From Allobosea sp. Leaf344 (GTDB lineage Bacteria > Pseudomonadota > Alphaproteobacteria > Rhizobiales > Beijerinckiaceae): a DNA stretch of 48,527 nt. The position numbers and the translations under genes were made by a program. Of the stretch, positions 14,925 through 24,170 are shown piece after piece; the first letter of the stretch is position 1, and each line of letters begins with the position of its first letter. The DNA is taken from NCBI RefSeq assembly GCF_001426225.1, contig NZ_LMRT01000001.1, positions 816,913 to 865,439 of the forward strand, in the 5' to 3' direction. The notes under the pieces are model-generated. The model searched no databases. It was given only the letters and a program-made list of their open reading frames with translations, and was not told where the DNA came from.

Positions 14925-15124
14925 CGCATAGGCGGCGCGGGCGTCGCGCGCCGCCTCTTCCGCTCTGCGCTGCCTGCGGCCCGGCCCCGCCATTCAGGGC
15001 ATGGCGGGTTGACGTTGAGTGCGCCATGCTTTGCCGGCATGAGTGAAGCGCCGGCACCGGCGCGAAGCCCGGCCCGATGCGGCAAACGCATGGGTTGAGT
15101 GGCGGCCGGAACAGGGGGATCGGC

Positions 15125-15439
15125 ATGATCTACGAAGAGCGGGACTATCGCATCAAGGCCGGCAAGCTGGCCGAATTCGTCGCGCTCTATGGCGAGCACG
15201 GGCTGCCGCTGCAGAAGGAGCATCTCGGTAGCTTCATCGCCTATTTCACCACCGAGATCGGCGAGCTGAACCATGTCGTGGCGCTGTGGGGCTATGACAG
15301 CCTCGATGCCCGCGGCAGCAAGCGCAAGGCGATGCTGGCCGACCCGCGCTGGCAGGATTATCTCAGGCGCGTCGACGGGCTGATCGACATCCAGACGACG
15401 CGCATCCTCAACCCCGTCGCCTATTCGCCGCTGCAATGA
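15125..15439 (+). CDS. NIPSNAP family protein
   Basis: A 104-residue single-domain NIPSNAP protein (dimeric alpha/beta barrel). It begins MIYEERDYRIKAGKLAEFV, with the family's IAYFTTEIGELNHVVALWGYDS near residues 38-60 and the DPRWQDYLRRV helix near residue 78-88. I chose ATG 15125 because the family begins with the edge strand at this Met; the in-frame codons upstream are unrelated. Overlaps the next gene by ATGA. Small bacterial NIPSNAP proteins often sit in catabolic operons; the biochemical role is unknown. Confidence 0.85.
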   Translation: MIYEERDYRIKAGKLAEFVALYGEHGLPLQKEHLGSFIAYFTTEIGELNHVVALWGYDSLDARGSKRKAMLADPRWQDYLRRVDGLIDIQTTRILNPVAYSPLQ

Positions 15440-16257
15440 CCGCCGCAGCCTCCGCACCGGTCAAATCCCTGTCCGCGCGCAGCCCGGACGGGGCCGTGCT
15501 CCAGGCGAGCATCGCGGGCGAGGGCCCGCCCCTGCTGCTGGTCAGCGGCCTCGGCGGCACCGCCAAATTCTGGGATGCCAGCGCCGCGGCGCTCGCCCGC
15601 TCCTGCCGCGTCATCCGCTTCGACCAGCGCGGCATCGGCGCCAGCAGCCGCGGCAGCGCGCCCTGCACCATCGACCAGCTGGCGCGTGACTGCCTCGCGG
15701 TGCTGGACGCGGCCGGGCTGGAACGCGCGGCGCTGCTCGGCCATTCCACCGGCGGCTGCATCGGCCAGGCCCTCGCCCGGATCGCGCCGCAGCGGCTGGA
15801 CGGGCTGATCCTGAGCGCGACCTGGCTGAAGCCCAGCCATTACATGGGCGGGCTCTTCACCTCGCGCCGCGCCGTGCTGCTGCAGAACCCGCAGGCCTAT
15901 GCGGCGCTCTCGGCACTGACCGCCTATCCCCCGGCCTGGATCGAGGCCAATTGGAGCATGTTCGAGGCGGCCGTCGCGGCCGCGCCGATGAGCGAGGAGG
16001 CGCGCCGGGTCGTGGCCGAGCGCATCGACGCGCTGCTCTCCTTCGACGGTTCGGCCGGCATCGCGGCCCTGACCATGCCGGTCCTGGTGCTGGGCGCGCG
16101 CGACGACATGATCGTGCCGAGCTTCCTGCAGGAGGAGCTGGCGGCAGCCCTGCCCGGGGCCCGCAAGACCATGTTCGACAGCGGCGGGCATTTCTTCCCG
16201 ATCTCGCGCCCCGACACCTTCACCGCCCATGTCGCGGAATGGGTCGGCGCGCTCTGA
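15436..16257 (+). CDS. Alpha/beta-fold hydrolase
   Basis: A 273-residue cytoplasmic alpha/beta hydrolase of the 3-oxoadipate enol-lactonase/ester-hydrolase type. Oxyanion region VSGLGGTAKFW (36-46), nucleophile Ser104 in GHSTGG, acid Asp in LGARDDMIVP and His in DSGGHFFP near the end. It overlaps both neighbours (ATGA at the start, TGATG at 16255-16259 at the end), so it is part of a tight four-gene operon with NIPSNAP, the dehydrogenase and the deacylase. Probable role: hydrolysis of an ester, lactone or amide in the same pathway. Confidence 0.9.
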   Translation: MTAAASAPVKSLSARSPDGAVLQASIAGEGPPLLLVSGLGGTAKFWDASAAALARSCRVIRFDQRGIGASSRGSAPCTIDQLARDCLAVLDAAGLERAALLGHSTGGCIGQALARIAPQRLDGLILSATWLKPSHYMGGLFTSRRAVLLQNPQAYAALSALTAYPPAWIEANWSMFEAAVAAAPMSEEARRVVAERIDALLSFDGSAGIAALTMPVLVLGARDDMIVPSFLQEELAAALPGARKTMFDSGGHFFPISRPDTFTAHVAEWVGAL

Positions 16258-17054
16258 TGAGGCGCAGGCGGATCGTCCTGATCGGCTATGGCGCGATCGC
16301 CGCCGAACTCGCCGAAGCGCTGCTGGCCAGGGGCCATGCGGTCGATGTGCTGCTGAAGCCGGGCTTGGCCTCGCGCCAGCGCGTGCCGGAGACGCTCGGC
16401 CTCGTCCCCGATGTCGCCGCACTCGCCGCCGACGGGCCGGATCTGGTGATCGAGGCCGCCGGGCACGAGGCGGTGAGGCAGGTCGTGCCCGCCTGCCTCG
16501 AGGCCGGGCTGCCGGTGCTGATCTCGTCGATCGGCGCGCTGCACGACGATGCGCTGAATGAGCGGCTGGTGGGCCTGGCGCGGGAGCATGGCGGCCGGCT
16601 GCTGCTGCCCTCAGGGGCGCTCGGCGCCCTCGATTATGTCAGGGCGGTGCGCCATGCCGGCGCGCTCTCGCTGCGCTACCAGTCACGCAAGCCGCCGGCC
16701 GCCTGGGCGGCCGAGCTCAGGGCGCTGGGCCATGATCCCGCGGCGCTGGCGGAGCCGGTGACGCTGTTTGCCGGGACCGCGCGCCAGGCGGCGGCGCTCT
16801 ACCCGCAGAATCTGAACGTCGCCGCGGCTTTGGCGCTGGCGGGGCCGGGTTTCGAGGCGACAGGGGTCGAGGTCATCTGCGACCCCGAGGCCGGCGGCAA
16901 CACCCATGTCGTGCTGGCCGACAGCGAACTCGGCACCATGCGGCTCAGCATCGTCAACAATCCCTCGCCTACCAATCCCAAGACCTCCTGGATCGTCGGC
17001 CGCTCGCTGCTGGCGGCCGTCGACCAGTATTTCTCGCCGGTCATGATGGTGTAG
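16257..17054 (+). CDS. Aspartate dehydrogenase-like protein (NadX/DUF108 family)
   Basis: A 265-residue protein. N-terminal Rossmann motif IGYGAIAAELAE, a middle catalytic part and the family's conserved block YPQNLNVAAALALAGPGF, NTHVVLADSELG and SPTNPKTSWIV, which is diagnostic of L-aspartate dehydrogenases (NAD(P)-dependent oxidative deamination of Asp to iminoaspartate/oxaloacetate). The Met at 16257 shares its A with the upstream stop. Not next to nadA or nadC, so a catabolic rather than NAD-biosynthetic role is more likely. With an ArgE/DapE deacylase next door, release of aspartate or a related amino acid from an N-acyl or amide conjugate and then its deamination is a plausible pathway. 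Confidence 0.85.
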   Translation: MRRRRIVLIGYGAIAAELAEALLARGHAVDVLLKPGLASRQRVPETLGLVPDVAALAADGPDLVIEAAGHEAVRQVVPACLEAGLPVLISSIGALHDDALNERLVGLAREHGGRLLLPSGALGALDYVRAVRHAGALSLRYQSRKPPAAWAAELRALGHDPAALAEPVTLFAGTARQAAALYPQNLNVAAALALAGPGFEATGVEVICDPEAGGNTHVVLADSELGTMRLSIVNNPSPTNPKTSWIVGRSLLAAVDQYFSPVMMV

Positions 17055-17088
17055 AGCCGCCAGACCCTTCCCTGCCGATGGAGCCGCC

Positions 17089-18393
17089 ATGCCTCTCGAC
17101 CCCGCTTTGCGCGACAGAATTCTCGCCTCCGTCGATGCCGGCTTCGCCGAGCAGGTCGCCTTCACCCAGGAGCTGATCCGCTTCGGCTCGCTGCGCGGCC
17201 AGGAACATGCCTGCCAGGATTTCGTCTTCCGCGCGCTGAAACAGCGCGGCTTCACCATGGACCGCTTCGCCATGGACGAGGCGGCGATCAAGGCGCATCC
17301 GGGCGGGGCCCCGTTCACGGAGGCGCATTCGGACGCGCCGATCGTCGTCGGCATCCACCATCCCCGCGCGGAAACGGGCCGCTCGCTGATCCTGCAATCG
17401 CATGTCGACGTCGTGCCGGAGGGGCCGGCCGAGCAATGGACGCACCGTCCCTTCGACCCGGTCATCGAGGGCGACTGGCTCTATGGCCGCGGCGGCGCGG
17501 ATATGAAGGCGGGGCATGCCGCCATGTTCGGTTGCCTCGACGCGCTGCGCCGCATCGGCCTGCAGCCGGCGGCGACGGTCTATGTGCAATCGGTGGTGGA
17601 GGAGGAATCGACCGGGAACGGCGCGCTGATGACGCATCTGCGCGGCTACCGCGCCGATGCCGTGCTGATCCCCGAGCCGGAGCAGGAGATGCTGGCCCGC
17701 GCCAATTGCGGGGTGATGTGGTTCCAGGTGATGGTGCGCGGCGTGCCCGTGCATGTGCGCGAGATGGGCGCCGGCGCCAATGCCATCGACGCCGCCTACC
17801 GGGTGGTCGGGGCGCTGCGCGAGCTCGAGGCCGAGCTGAACGCGGAGAAGGCGGGGCGGGAGTATTTCGAGGAGCTCGACCATCCGATCAACCTGAACAT
17901 CGGCAAGATCGAGGGCGGCGACTGGGCCTCCTCCGTGCCGTGCTGGTGCAGGATCGACTGCCGCATCGCGATGTATCCCGGCATGAACGCGCCGGAGCTG
18001 TCGCGCCGGATCGAGGATTGCGTCTCGCGCTTCTCCCGGCAGGACCGGTTCCTGGCCAACAACCCGCCGCAGGTGAGCTTCAACGGTTTCTGGGCGGAGG
18101 GCTATGTGCTGCAGCCGGGCAGCGAGGCGGAAGCGGTGCTCGGCCGGGCGCATGAGGCCGCCATCGGCTCGCCTCTGCAGAGCTTCGTGACGCCGGCCTA
18201 TCTCGATACCAGGGTCTATGCGCTCTACGACAAGATCCCGGCGCTGTGCTACGGCCCGATCTCCGAGAACATCCACGGCTTCGACGAGCGGGTCAGCCTC
18301 GCCTCGGTGAAGCGCATCACCGGCGCCATGGCGCTGTTCGTCGCGGAATGGTGCGGCGTCGAGAACCTGTCCGACCGACCCGCCACCGCATAG
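17089..18393 (+). CDS. ArgE/DapE family deacylase (M20 peptidase)
   Basis: A 434-residue M20 metallohydrolase. Dinuclear zinc site: His105 and Asp107 (LQSHVDVVP), Asp138 (GRGGADMKAG), general base/metal pair in VVEEESTGNG (171-173), and His in the C-terminal ISENIHGFDERV. The dimerisation lid lies about 215-330. Length and the EGDWLYGRGGADMKAG motif match the ArgE/DapE-type deacylase subgroup that removes N-acyl groups from amino acids or dipeptides. It follows the aspartate-dehydrogenase-like gene by 34 bp and ends the operon. Substrate not readable. Confidence 0.92.
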   Translation: MPLDPALRDRILASVDAGFAEQVAFTQELIRFGSLRGQEHACQDFVFRALKQRGFTMDRFAMDEAAIKAHPGGAPFTEAHSDAPIVVGIHHPRAETGRSLILQSHVDVVPEGPAEQWTHRPFDPVIEGDWLYGRGGADMKAGHAAMFGCLDALRRIGLQPAATVYVQSVVEEESTGNGALMTHLRGYRADAVLIPEPEQEMLARANCGVMWFQVMVRGVPVHVREMGAGANAIDAAYRVVGALRELEAELNAEKAGREYFEELDHPINLNIGKIEGGDWASSVPCWCRIDCRIAMYPGMNAPELSRRIEDCVSRFSRQDRFLANNPPQVSFNGFWAEGYVLQPGSEAEAVLGRAHEAAIGSPLQSFVTPAYLDTRVYALYDKIPALCYGPISENIHGFDERVSLASVKRITGAMALFVAEWCGVENLSDRPATA

Positions 18394-18477
18394 TCCTGCG
18401 CCGCATCACCCCGCGGCATCGTGACGCCCTGTTTCGCTTGGATCCGTGATCCGGTCTCGTTAGGTTTACCTGACATT

Positions 18478-18498
18478 GCGGGCAGATCATCTGCCCGC
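18478..18498. promoter_or_regulatory. Perfect palindrome in the nhaA leader
   Basis: GCGGGCAGAT-C-ATCTGCCCGC, 10-bp arms around a single base, 34 bp before the nhaA ATG. Could be a regulator site or an mRNA hairpin that controls translation of the antiporter. No consensus known to me. Confidence 0.45.
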
Positions 18499-18531
18499 CG
18501 CGAGGCTTTTCTGGAAGGGACGGGACGGTCG

Positions 18532-19728
18532 ATGGACGCGCAGCCGAAAACTCTTCGTCCTCGAAGCGTGTTGCGCGCCTTCTTCGCCAGCAGCTCTGCT
18601 GGCGGCATCGTGCTGATGGCCGTGGCTCTTGCCGCGATCGTCATCGCGAATTCGCCGGCCTCCGGATTGTATTTCAGTGTTCTGAAACAATACGTCTTCG
18701 GCCTCTCGGTCCTGCATTGGATCAACGATGCCCTGATGGCCGTGTTCTTCCTGCTCGTCGGCCTCGAGATCAAGCGCGAATTCCTCGACGGGCAATTGTC
18801 GAGCTGGTCGCGCCGGGCGCTGCCGGGCTTCGCGGCGCTGGGCGGAATGATCGCGCCGGCGCTGATCTTCGTCGCGTTGAACAGCGGCACGCCGGAGACG
18901 CTGCGCGGCTGGGCGATCCCCGCCGCCACGGACATCGCCTTCGCGCTGGGTGTCCTGTCGCTGCTCGGCAAGCGCGTGCCGGGATCCCTGAAGGTGTTCC
19001 TGACCGCGCTCGCCATCCTGGACGATCTCGGCGCGGTGATCATCATCGCGATCTTCTACACCAGCGAATTGTCCGGGCTGATGCTCGGCCTCGCCTTCGC
19101 CACCCTCGCCGCGCTCGCCCTGCTCAACCGCGCCGGGGTGACGCGGCTGCTGCCCTATCTGCTGCTCGGGCTGCTGCTCTGGTTCTTCGTGCTGAAATCG
19201 GGTGTGCATGCGACGTTGGCGGGGGTCGCGCTGGCGCTGACCATCCCGCTGACGCGCTCGCCGGCCGCGCCGGAACATGGCGATTGCGCGCTTCTGAGGC
19301 TGGAGCACGCGCTGCACCCCTATGTCGCCTTCCTGATCATCCCGATCTTCGGCTTCGCCAATGCCGGGGTCTCCTTCGCCGGCGTCGGCCCTTCGGCGCT
19401 GCTGGCGCCGGTGCCGCTTGGCGTGACGCTCGGCCTGTTCGTCGGCAAGCAGATCGGCGTGTTCGGCTTCGGCTGGGCCGCGATCAAGCTCGGCCTGGCC
19501 GATCTGCCGGCCCGCGCCAGCTGGCTGCAATTCTACGGCATCTCCCTGCTCTGCGGCATCGGCTTCACCATGAGCCTGTTCATCGGGATGCTGGCCTATC
19601 CGGATTCGGCGGCGCTGCAGGACCAGACCAAGATCGGCGTCCTCGCCGGCTCGCTACTCTCCGGCGTGCTGGGCTGGGTGCTGCTGCGCATCGCCCGCTC
19701 CGAATCGAGCCCGCAGCCCTCGCGCTGA
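18532..19728 (+). CDS. nhaA: Na+/H+ antiporter NhaA
   Basis: A 398-residue, 12-helix antiporter that exchanges Na+ or Li+ for H+ at alkaline pH or high salt. Seen: helix 1 region [20 protein letters not shown], the [19 protein letters not shown] block, the unwound-helix motif [10 protein letters not shown] with the Asp equivalent to E. coli Asp133, and [14 protein letters not shown] with the Asp163/Asp164 pair that carries the ions. ATG 18532 was chosen because the family N-terminus starts just before this point. The adjacent palindrome suggests regulation. Convergent with the response regulator gene, only 12 bp between stops. Confidence 0.95.
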   Translation: MDAQPKTLRPRSVLRAFFASSSAGGIVLMAVALAAIVIANSPASGLYFSVLKQYVFGLSVLHWINDALMAVFFLLVGLEIKREFLDGQLSSWSRRALPGFAALGGMIAPALIFVALNSGTPETLRGWAIPAATDIAFALGVLSLLGKRVPGSLKVFLTALAILDDLGAVIIIAIFYTSELSGLMLGLAFATLAALALLNRAGVTRLLPYLLLGLLLWFFVLKSGVHATLAGVALALTIPLTRSPAAPEHGDCALLRLEHALHPYVAFLIIPIFGFANAGVSFAGVGPSALLAPVPLGVTLGLFVGKQIGVFGFGWAAIKLGLADLPARASWLQFYGISLLCGIGFTMSLFIGMLAYPDSAALQDQTKIGVLAGSLLSGVLGWVLLRIARSESSPQPSR

Positions 19729-19740
19729 GCCCGGCGCCGC

Positions 19741-20409
19741 TCAGGCGCGGCTGGCGAGCCTGGCGCCGAAGGCCGCCGCCGCGGCGCGGTTGGGCAGCTG
19801 CAGCGCCCGCAGCAGCGCCGCGACATGGATCTTCACCGTGCCTTCGCCGAGGCCGAGATGACGGGCGATCTCCTTGTTGGAGCGCCCGCTGATCAGCTCC
19901 TGCAGCACGTCGCGCTGTCGCTGCGTCAGGCGGGCGAGCGCGTCGCGGCCGGGATCGCCGCTGCCACCGGCGGGCGGCGTCGCCGGATCGGCCGCGGCGC
20001 CATGGGCGAGAACCGGCGGCACATAGATCTGCCCGGCGATGATCATCTGCAGCGCCCGGACCAGCTCGGTGGGGCCCAGCGCCTTCGGGATGTAGCCATG
20101 CACCCCGGCGGCGAGCGCGCCGAGGATGTCCTGGCGCGCGGTCGAGCCCGAGACCACGGCGAGCGTCACATGCTCGGCGCATTCGCGGACCGCGGAGAGG
20201 CTCGCCGCCTGCTTCATCCCCGGCATCGACAGATCGAACAACGCGAGCCCGATATCCGGCCGCGTTCCCAGAAGATCCAGCGCATCATCGAGCGAGCCCG
20301 CCTCGAGCACCGTCTCGAAACCGAGCTGCCGGGTCAGGATCGCGGAGAGCGCGATTCGGAAGAAGGCGTCGTCATCGGCGATCAGGGCGCAGGTTCGGGA
20401 GGCTGACAT
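19741..20409 (-). CDS. Response regulator, NarL/LuxR type
   Basis: A 222-residue two-component regulator. Receiver domain 7-125: acidic pocket ADDD (11-14), phospho-acceptor Asp59 (ALFDLSMPG), Thr/Ser switch in VVSGST and Lys109 (YIPKALG). Linker, then LuxR helix-turn-helix 158-210 (LTQRQRDVLQELISGRSNKEIARHLGL, cut here in the helix). ATG 20409 matches the receiver start. It is divergent from the hybrid kinase gene at 20743 and is its likely partner. The PKALG motif and GxxGYIPK are typical of one-domain-fusion regulators that control motility or respiration genes; targets unknown. Confidence 0.92.
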   Translation of the reverse strand: MSASRTCALIADDDAFFRIALSAILTRQLGFETVLEAGSLDDALDLLGTRPDIGLALFDLSMPGMKQAASLSAVRECAEHVTLAVVSGSTARQDILGALAAGVHGYIPKALGPTELVRALQMIIAGQIYVPPVLAHGAAADPATPPAGGSGDPGRDALARLTQRQRDVLQELISGRSNKEIARHLGLGEGTVKIHVAALLRALQLPNRAAAAAFGARLASRA

Positions 20410-20742
20410 GGGGCTGAGCTCGCTGAAACCGGTGATGCTGGCGAAACGCTTCGGGCACGAACCTCTCTGCCTAACGGGAACGGGGCAAGACGCAAGCACG
20501 ACCAAACGGCCTATCGAAGATGGCCAGTGTCATTCTGCAAGGGATCGCCCCCGCGACGTTGCGCCAGCGCCCCGCAAATCCGGCGCAACACCGGGCTCTG
20601 GCCATGGCCTGACCATGCGGCGCGCAGGTCCCGGGCGCCCTGCGGATGCGGGAAGGACTTGCCAGGGACGGGGCAATCATGCGCCTTCTCTTGGTCGGAA
20701 GGGCCCCGGCGCATGGTCAGGCAGGGGCCCATGGGGGGTTTC
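20410..20742. other. Divergent intergenic region, regulator/kinase pair
   Basis: 333 bp between the divergent response regulator and hybrid kinase genes. It must hold both promoters, but I see no clear -35/-10 pair, no long palindrome and no credible small gene. The kinase frame stays open through it, but without a start that has a good ribosome site before 20713. Confidence 0.5.
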
Positions 20743-23700
20743 ATGGCGGCTCGCGCCGGACGCAACCAAGCCGGACGATTGCTGGTACCGGCGATCCTGG
20801 GCGGTATCGTCCTGGCCAGCCTGCTGCTGATCGGCACCACGAGCTGGCTCGTCTGGCAATCGGGGCAGCGGGCCCTGATGTCGGCGGCATCGAGTGCGCA
20901 GAATCTGGTCACCCTGCTCGACCGCCACATGCTGCGGATGATCGACCCGGTCCGGCTGATCCTGCAGACCGCCGAAAGCCATTTCGCCGGGGCCGAGGAT
21001 CGCGGCCGGCGCGACGCTTTCGAGACCTGGCTCTCGGCCGTGGTGGGCGAAATGCCGCAGCTCCACTCCGTCAGCATCGTCGACGGCCGCAGCGGCACGC
21101 TGCTCTACGCCTATGCGCGCGGCGGCGATCCCGACCGGGCCTTGCGCGCGACGATCGATGCGGCCGGGGGGCAGGACCAGCCCTTCTCGGTCGGAGCCGC
21201 GATCCGCGATCCCGCGAGCCCCGCCTGGCTCCTGCCGCTCGCGCGGCGCAGCGCGGCCGATGCCGACGGGCGCAGCCTCGTGATCACGGTCAGCCTGTCG
21301 CTGGCGCAGCTGCAGGATGCCTATGACGCGCTCGACATCGGCCCGCGCGGCTCGCTCGTCCTGCTGCGGCGCGACGGGCAGGTGCTGGCGCGGCGGCCGC
21401 TCGGCGACCAGTTCGTCGGGCAGAGCATCGCCCCCCCGGTCGAAGTCGGCGAGCAGCTGCAGCGGAACCAGCGCGCCACCTTCACCTCGAGCCGGACCAT
21501 GGACGGCGTGACGCGCATCGTCAGCTATCAGCGTGCCGGCGACACGCCGCTGGTGACGGTCGTGGCGCTGTCGGTCGGCGACGTGCTGGCCCGTTGGCGC
21601 GAGGATCTGGCGGTCGATTTCGTGCTCGCGGGGGTCTGCGCCTTCCTGCTGGCGCTGCTCGGGCTGATCCTGATCCGCTTCGTCAAATCGCGGGACCAGT
21701 CGGACCTGCATCTGCGCACCACGTTGGACCATATGGCCCAGGGGCTGCTGATGGTCGGGGCCAGCGGGCATATCGAGGTCTATAACCGCCGCGTCGTCGA
21801 TCTGCTGGAGCTGCCCGAGGCGCTGCTGGCGCAGCGACCGACCCCCGCCGCGGTGCTCGCGCTGCAGGACGAGCGCGGCGAATTCGCGCTCACCGAACCG
21901 GCCGTGCGGGAACGCATCAGCCGCGACGCCAGCGACCCCCAGGCCGGGACCTATGAACGGATGCGGCCCGACGGGACCGTGCTCGAAGTGCGCACCACCC
22001 TTCTGCCCGAGGGCGGGCTGGTCAGGACCTACAGCGACGTCTCGCAGCGGCACAAGGCGATCGCGGAGATGCATGCCAGCACCGCCTTCGCCAATTCCCT
22101 GGTCAATTCCAGCCCCGACGCGATCAAGCTGCTCGATCTCGACGGCAACATCACCTTCATCAGCGAACTCGGGCAGGAGCTGTTCGAGGTCACCGATTTC
22201 GAGGCGATCCGCGGCAAGCCGTTCACGCTGCTCTTCCCGCCCGAGCATCGCGAACGGGTCGAGCTCGCGCTGCGCCGGGTCCGCAGCGGCCATACCGACC
22301 GCTTCACCAGAATGTGCCCGACGCTCGGCGGCGTGCCGAAATGGTGGGAATTCATCATGACGCCGGTCCACGAGATCGGCCGGCCGCTCGATCGGCTCTT
22401 CGTCGTCGCCCGCGACATCTCGACGCGCCAGGCCCATGCGCTGGAGCTCAGCCGCGCCAAGGAGGCGGCCGAGAGCGCGAGCCGCTACAAGACGCAGTTT
22501 CTGGCCTCGATGAGTCATGAGATCCGTACGCCGCTCAACGCCATCCTCGGTTTCGCGGCGCTGGCCCGGGAGGGGCGCGAGCATGATGCGGAGCTGCGCC
22601 GCCATGTCGCGCTGATCGAGAAGGCCGGCCATGCGCTGCTGACCATCATCAACGACGTGCTCGACCTCGCCAAGGTGGAGGCCGGCCGGGTGGAGCTGGA
22701 AGAGCGCCCGCTCGATCTGCGCGGCCTGCTCGACGACTGCCTCTCGCTGATGCGGGCGCTGGCGGTGCAGAAGAAGCTGGAGCTGCGCGGCGAGATCGCC
22801 AGCGATCTGCCGGAGCGGATCGTCGCCGACGAGGCGCGGCTGCGCCAGGTGCTGCTCAACCTGCTGAACAATGCGGTGAAGTTTACCGCGAGCGGATCGG
22901 TCACCCTCTCCGTCGCGGTCGCGGATGGCGGTGCATCGCTGGCCATTGCGGTGACCGATACCGGCATCGGCATCCCGCAGGACCGGATCCCGCATCTGTT
23001 CCAGGATTTCGTCCAGGTCGACGGCTCGATCAGCCGGCAGTACGGCGGCACGGGGCTCGGGCTCTCGATCTCCCGCCGCCTGATCCTGCTGATGGGCGGC
23101 GAGATCGGCGTCGAGAGCCGCGAAGGCAAGGGGTCGACCTTCCGCGTGCTGCTGCCGCTGCGCCGCGCGCCGGCCGAACAGGGGACGCAGCCCGTGCCGC
23201 CACCCCTGCCGCGCCCGGAAACCGCGCGCTCCATCCTCCTGGTCGACGATCTCGCGATCAACCTCGAGATCGTCGCGGGCATGCTGAGCTCGGCCGGCCA
23301 TCGCGTCACGGTCGCGACCAGTGGGCCGGAAGCGATCACCGCCTATCGCGAGCAGCGGCACGATCTGATCCTGATGGATGTGCAGATGCCCGACATGGAC
23401 GGGCTCGACACCACGAGACATCTGCGCCGGATCGACGCAGAGGCCAGGGCCGTCCCGATCATCGCGCTGACGGCGAATGTCTTCGCCCAGCAAATCGAGA
23501 GCTATCGCCGCGCCGGGATGAACGACCATATCGGCAAGCCCTTCCACAAGGAGGCGCTGCTCGAGATGGTGGCGCGCTGGACGGCCGGGGCGCCGCCGGA
23601 GGAGCGGAGCGAAGCGGCGCAGGAGCGGCCGGCGGTCATGGACCGGAGCGCCCTGCAGGAGCTGGCGGGGCTGATCGGGACCGACAAGGTTCAGGACCTG

Positions 23701-23997
23701 CTGCGGCGCTTCCGCGACGAGCTCTCGCAGCGGCTCTGCGACACTTCGCCCGCCCTGCTGAAGGCCGATGCGCATGCGATCGTCTCCACGGCCGGGCTGC
23801 TGGGCTTCTCCATTCTGGCCGCGGCGGCGCGCCGGGTCGAGCAGAGCGTGGAGGCCGGCGAGCCTCTGGACCGGCATCTTGCCGATCTGCAGCAGGCGAA
23901 ACGCGCCGCCCTCGCCCATCTCGACCTGCTCGCGGGCGAGACGGACGCGGCGTCGCCGCCGGACAGCCCTGCGTCGCGCCACACCGAAACCGCCTGA
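20743..23997 (+). CDS. Membrane hybrid sensor histidine kinase with PAS, receiver and HPt-like domains
   Basis: A 1084-residue kinase. Two membrane helices (about 13-36, LLVPAILGGIVLASLLLIG, and 285-310) enclose a periplasmic sensor domain of about 240 residues of the Cache type. Two PAS domains follow (about 330-440 and 450-565). The HisKA site is His592 (ASMSHEIRTPLN), then HATPase motifs NLLNNAVKF, DTGIGIP and GGTGLGLSI. The receiver has Asp879 (LILMDVQMPDMDG) and ends IGKPF. A C-terminal HPt-like helical domain carries His1011, but the normal HxLKG motif reads HAIVS. I chose ATG 20743 because GGGGGG stands 6 nt upstream; ATG 20731 or 20713 would add 4 or 10 residues. Probably signals to the divergently encoded regulator. 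Confidence 0.92.
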   Translation: MAARAGRNQAGRLLVPAILGGIVLASLLLIGTTSWLVWQSGQRALMSAASSAQNLVTLLDRHMLRMIDPVRLILQTAESHFAGAEDRGRRDAFETWLSAVVGEMPQLHSVSIVDGRSGTLLYAYARGGDPDRALRATIDAAGGQDQPFSVGAAIRDPASPAWLLPLARRSAADADGRSLVITVSLSLAQLQDAYDALDIGPRGSLVLLRRDGQVLARRPLGDQFVGQSIAPPVEVGEQLQRNQRATFTSSRTMDGVTRIVSYQRAGDTPLVTVVALSVGDVLARWREDLAVDFVLAGVCAFLLALLGLILIRFVKSRDQSDLHLRTTLDHMAQGLLMVGASGHIEVYNRRVVDLLELPEALLAQRPTPAAVLALQDERGEFALTEPAVRERISRDASDPQAGTYERMRPDGTVLEVRTTLLPEGGLVRTYSDVSQRHKAIAEMHASTAFANSLVNSSPDAIKLLDLDGNITFISELGQELFEVTDFEAIRGKPFTLLFPPEHRERVELALRRVRSGHTDRFTRMCPTLGGVPKWWEFIMTPVHEIGRPLDRLFVVARDISTRQAHALELSRAKEAAESASRYKTQFLASMSHEIRTPLNAILGFAALAREGREHDAELRRHVALIEKAGHALLTIINDVLDLAKVEAGRVELEERPLDLRGLLDDCLSLMRALAVQKKLELRGEIASDLPERIVADEARLRQVLLNLLNNAVKFTASGSVTLSVAVADGGASLAIAVTDTGIGIPQDRIPHLFQDFVQVDGSISRQYGGTGLGLSISRRLILLMGGEIGVESREGKGSTFRVLLPLRRAPAEQGTQPVPPPLPRPETARSILLVDDLAINLEIVAGMLSSAGHRVTVATSGPEAITAYREQRHDLILMDVQMPDMDGLDTTRHLRRIDAEARAVPIIALTANVFAQQIESYRRAGMNDHIGKPFHKEALLEMVARWTAGAPPEERSEAAQERPAVMDRSALQELAGLIGTDKVQDLLRRFRDELSQRLCDTSPALLKADAHAIVSTAGLLGFSILAAAARRVEQSVEAGEPLDRHLADLQQAKRAALAHLDLLAGETDAASPPDSPASRHTETA

Positions 23998-24170
23998 GCC
24001 TGCCCGCAAATGCCGCCGGTCCCGTGGCGAATGCGCTATCGTCGCGCGATCACGGCGTCTATTGTCGTCGGCGACGAAGCGAGCCGGCGATCTCGCTCGC
24101 GCCCTCTCCTGCATCCGCGGGGCTGCAGCGCCCGCCGGCCGGACGCCATGCATGGGAGGCCTCAGCCACG

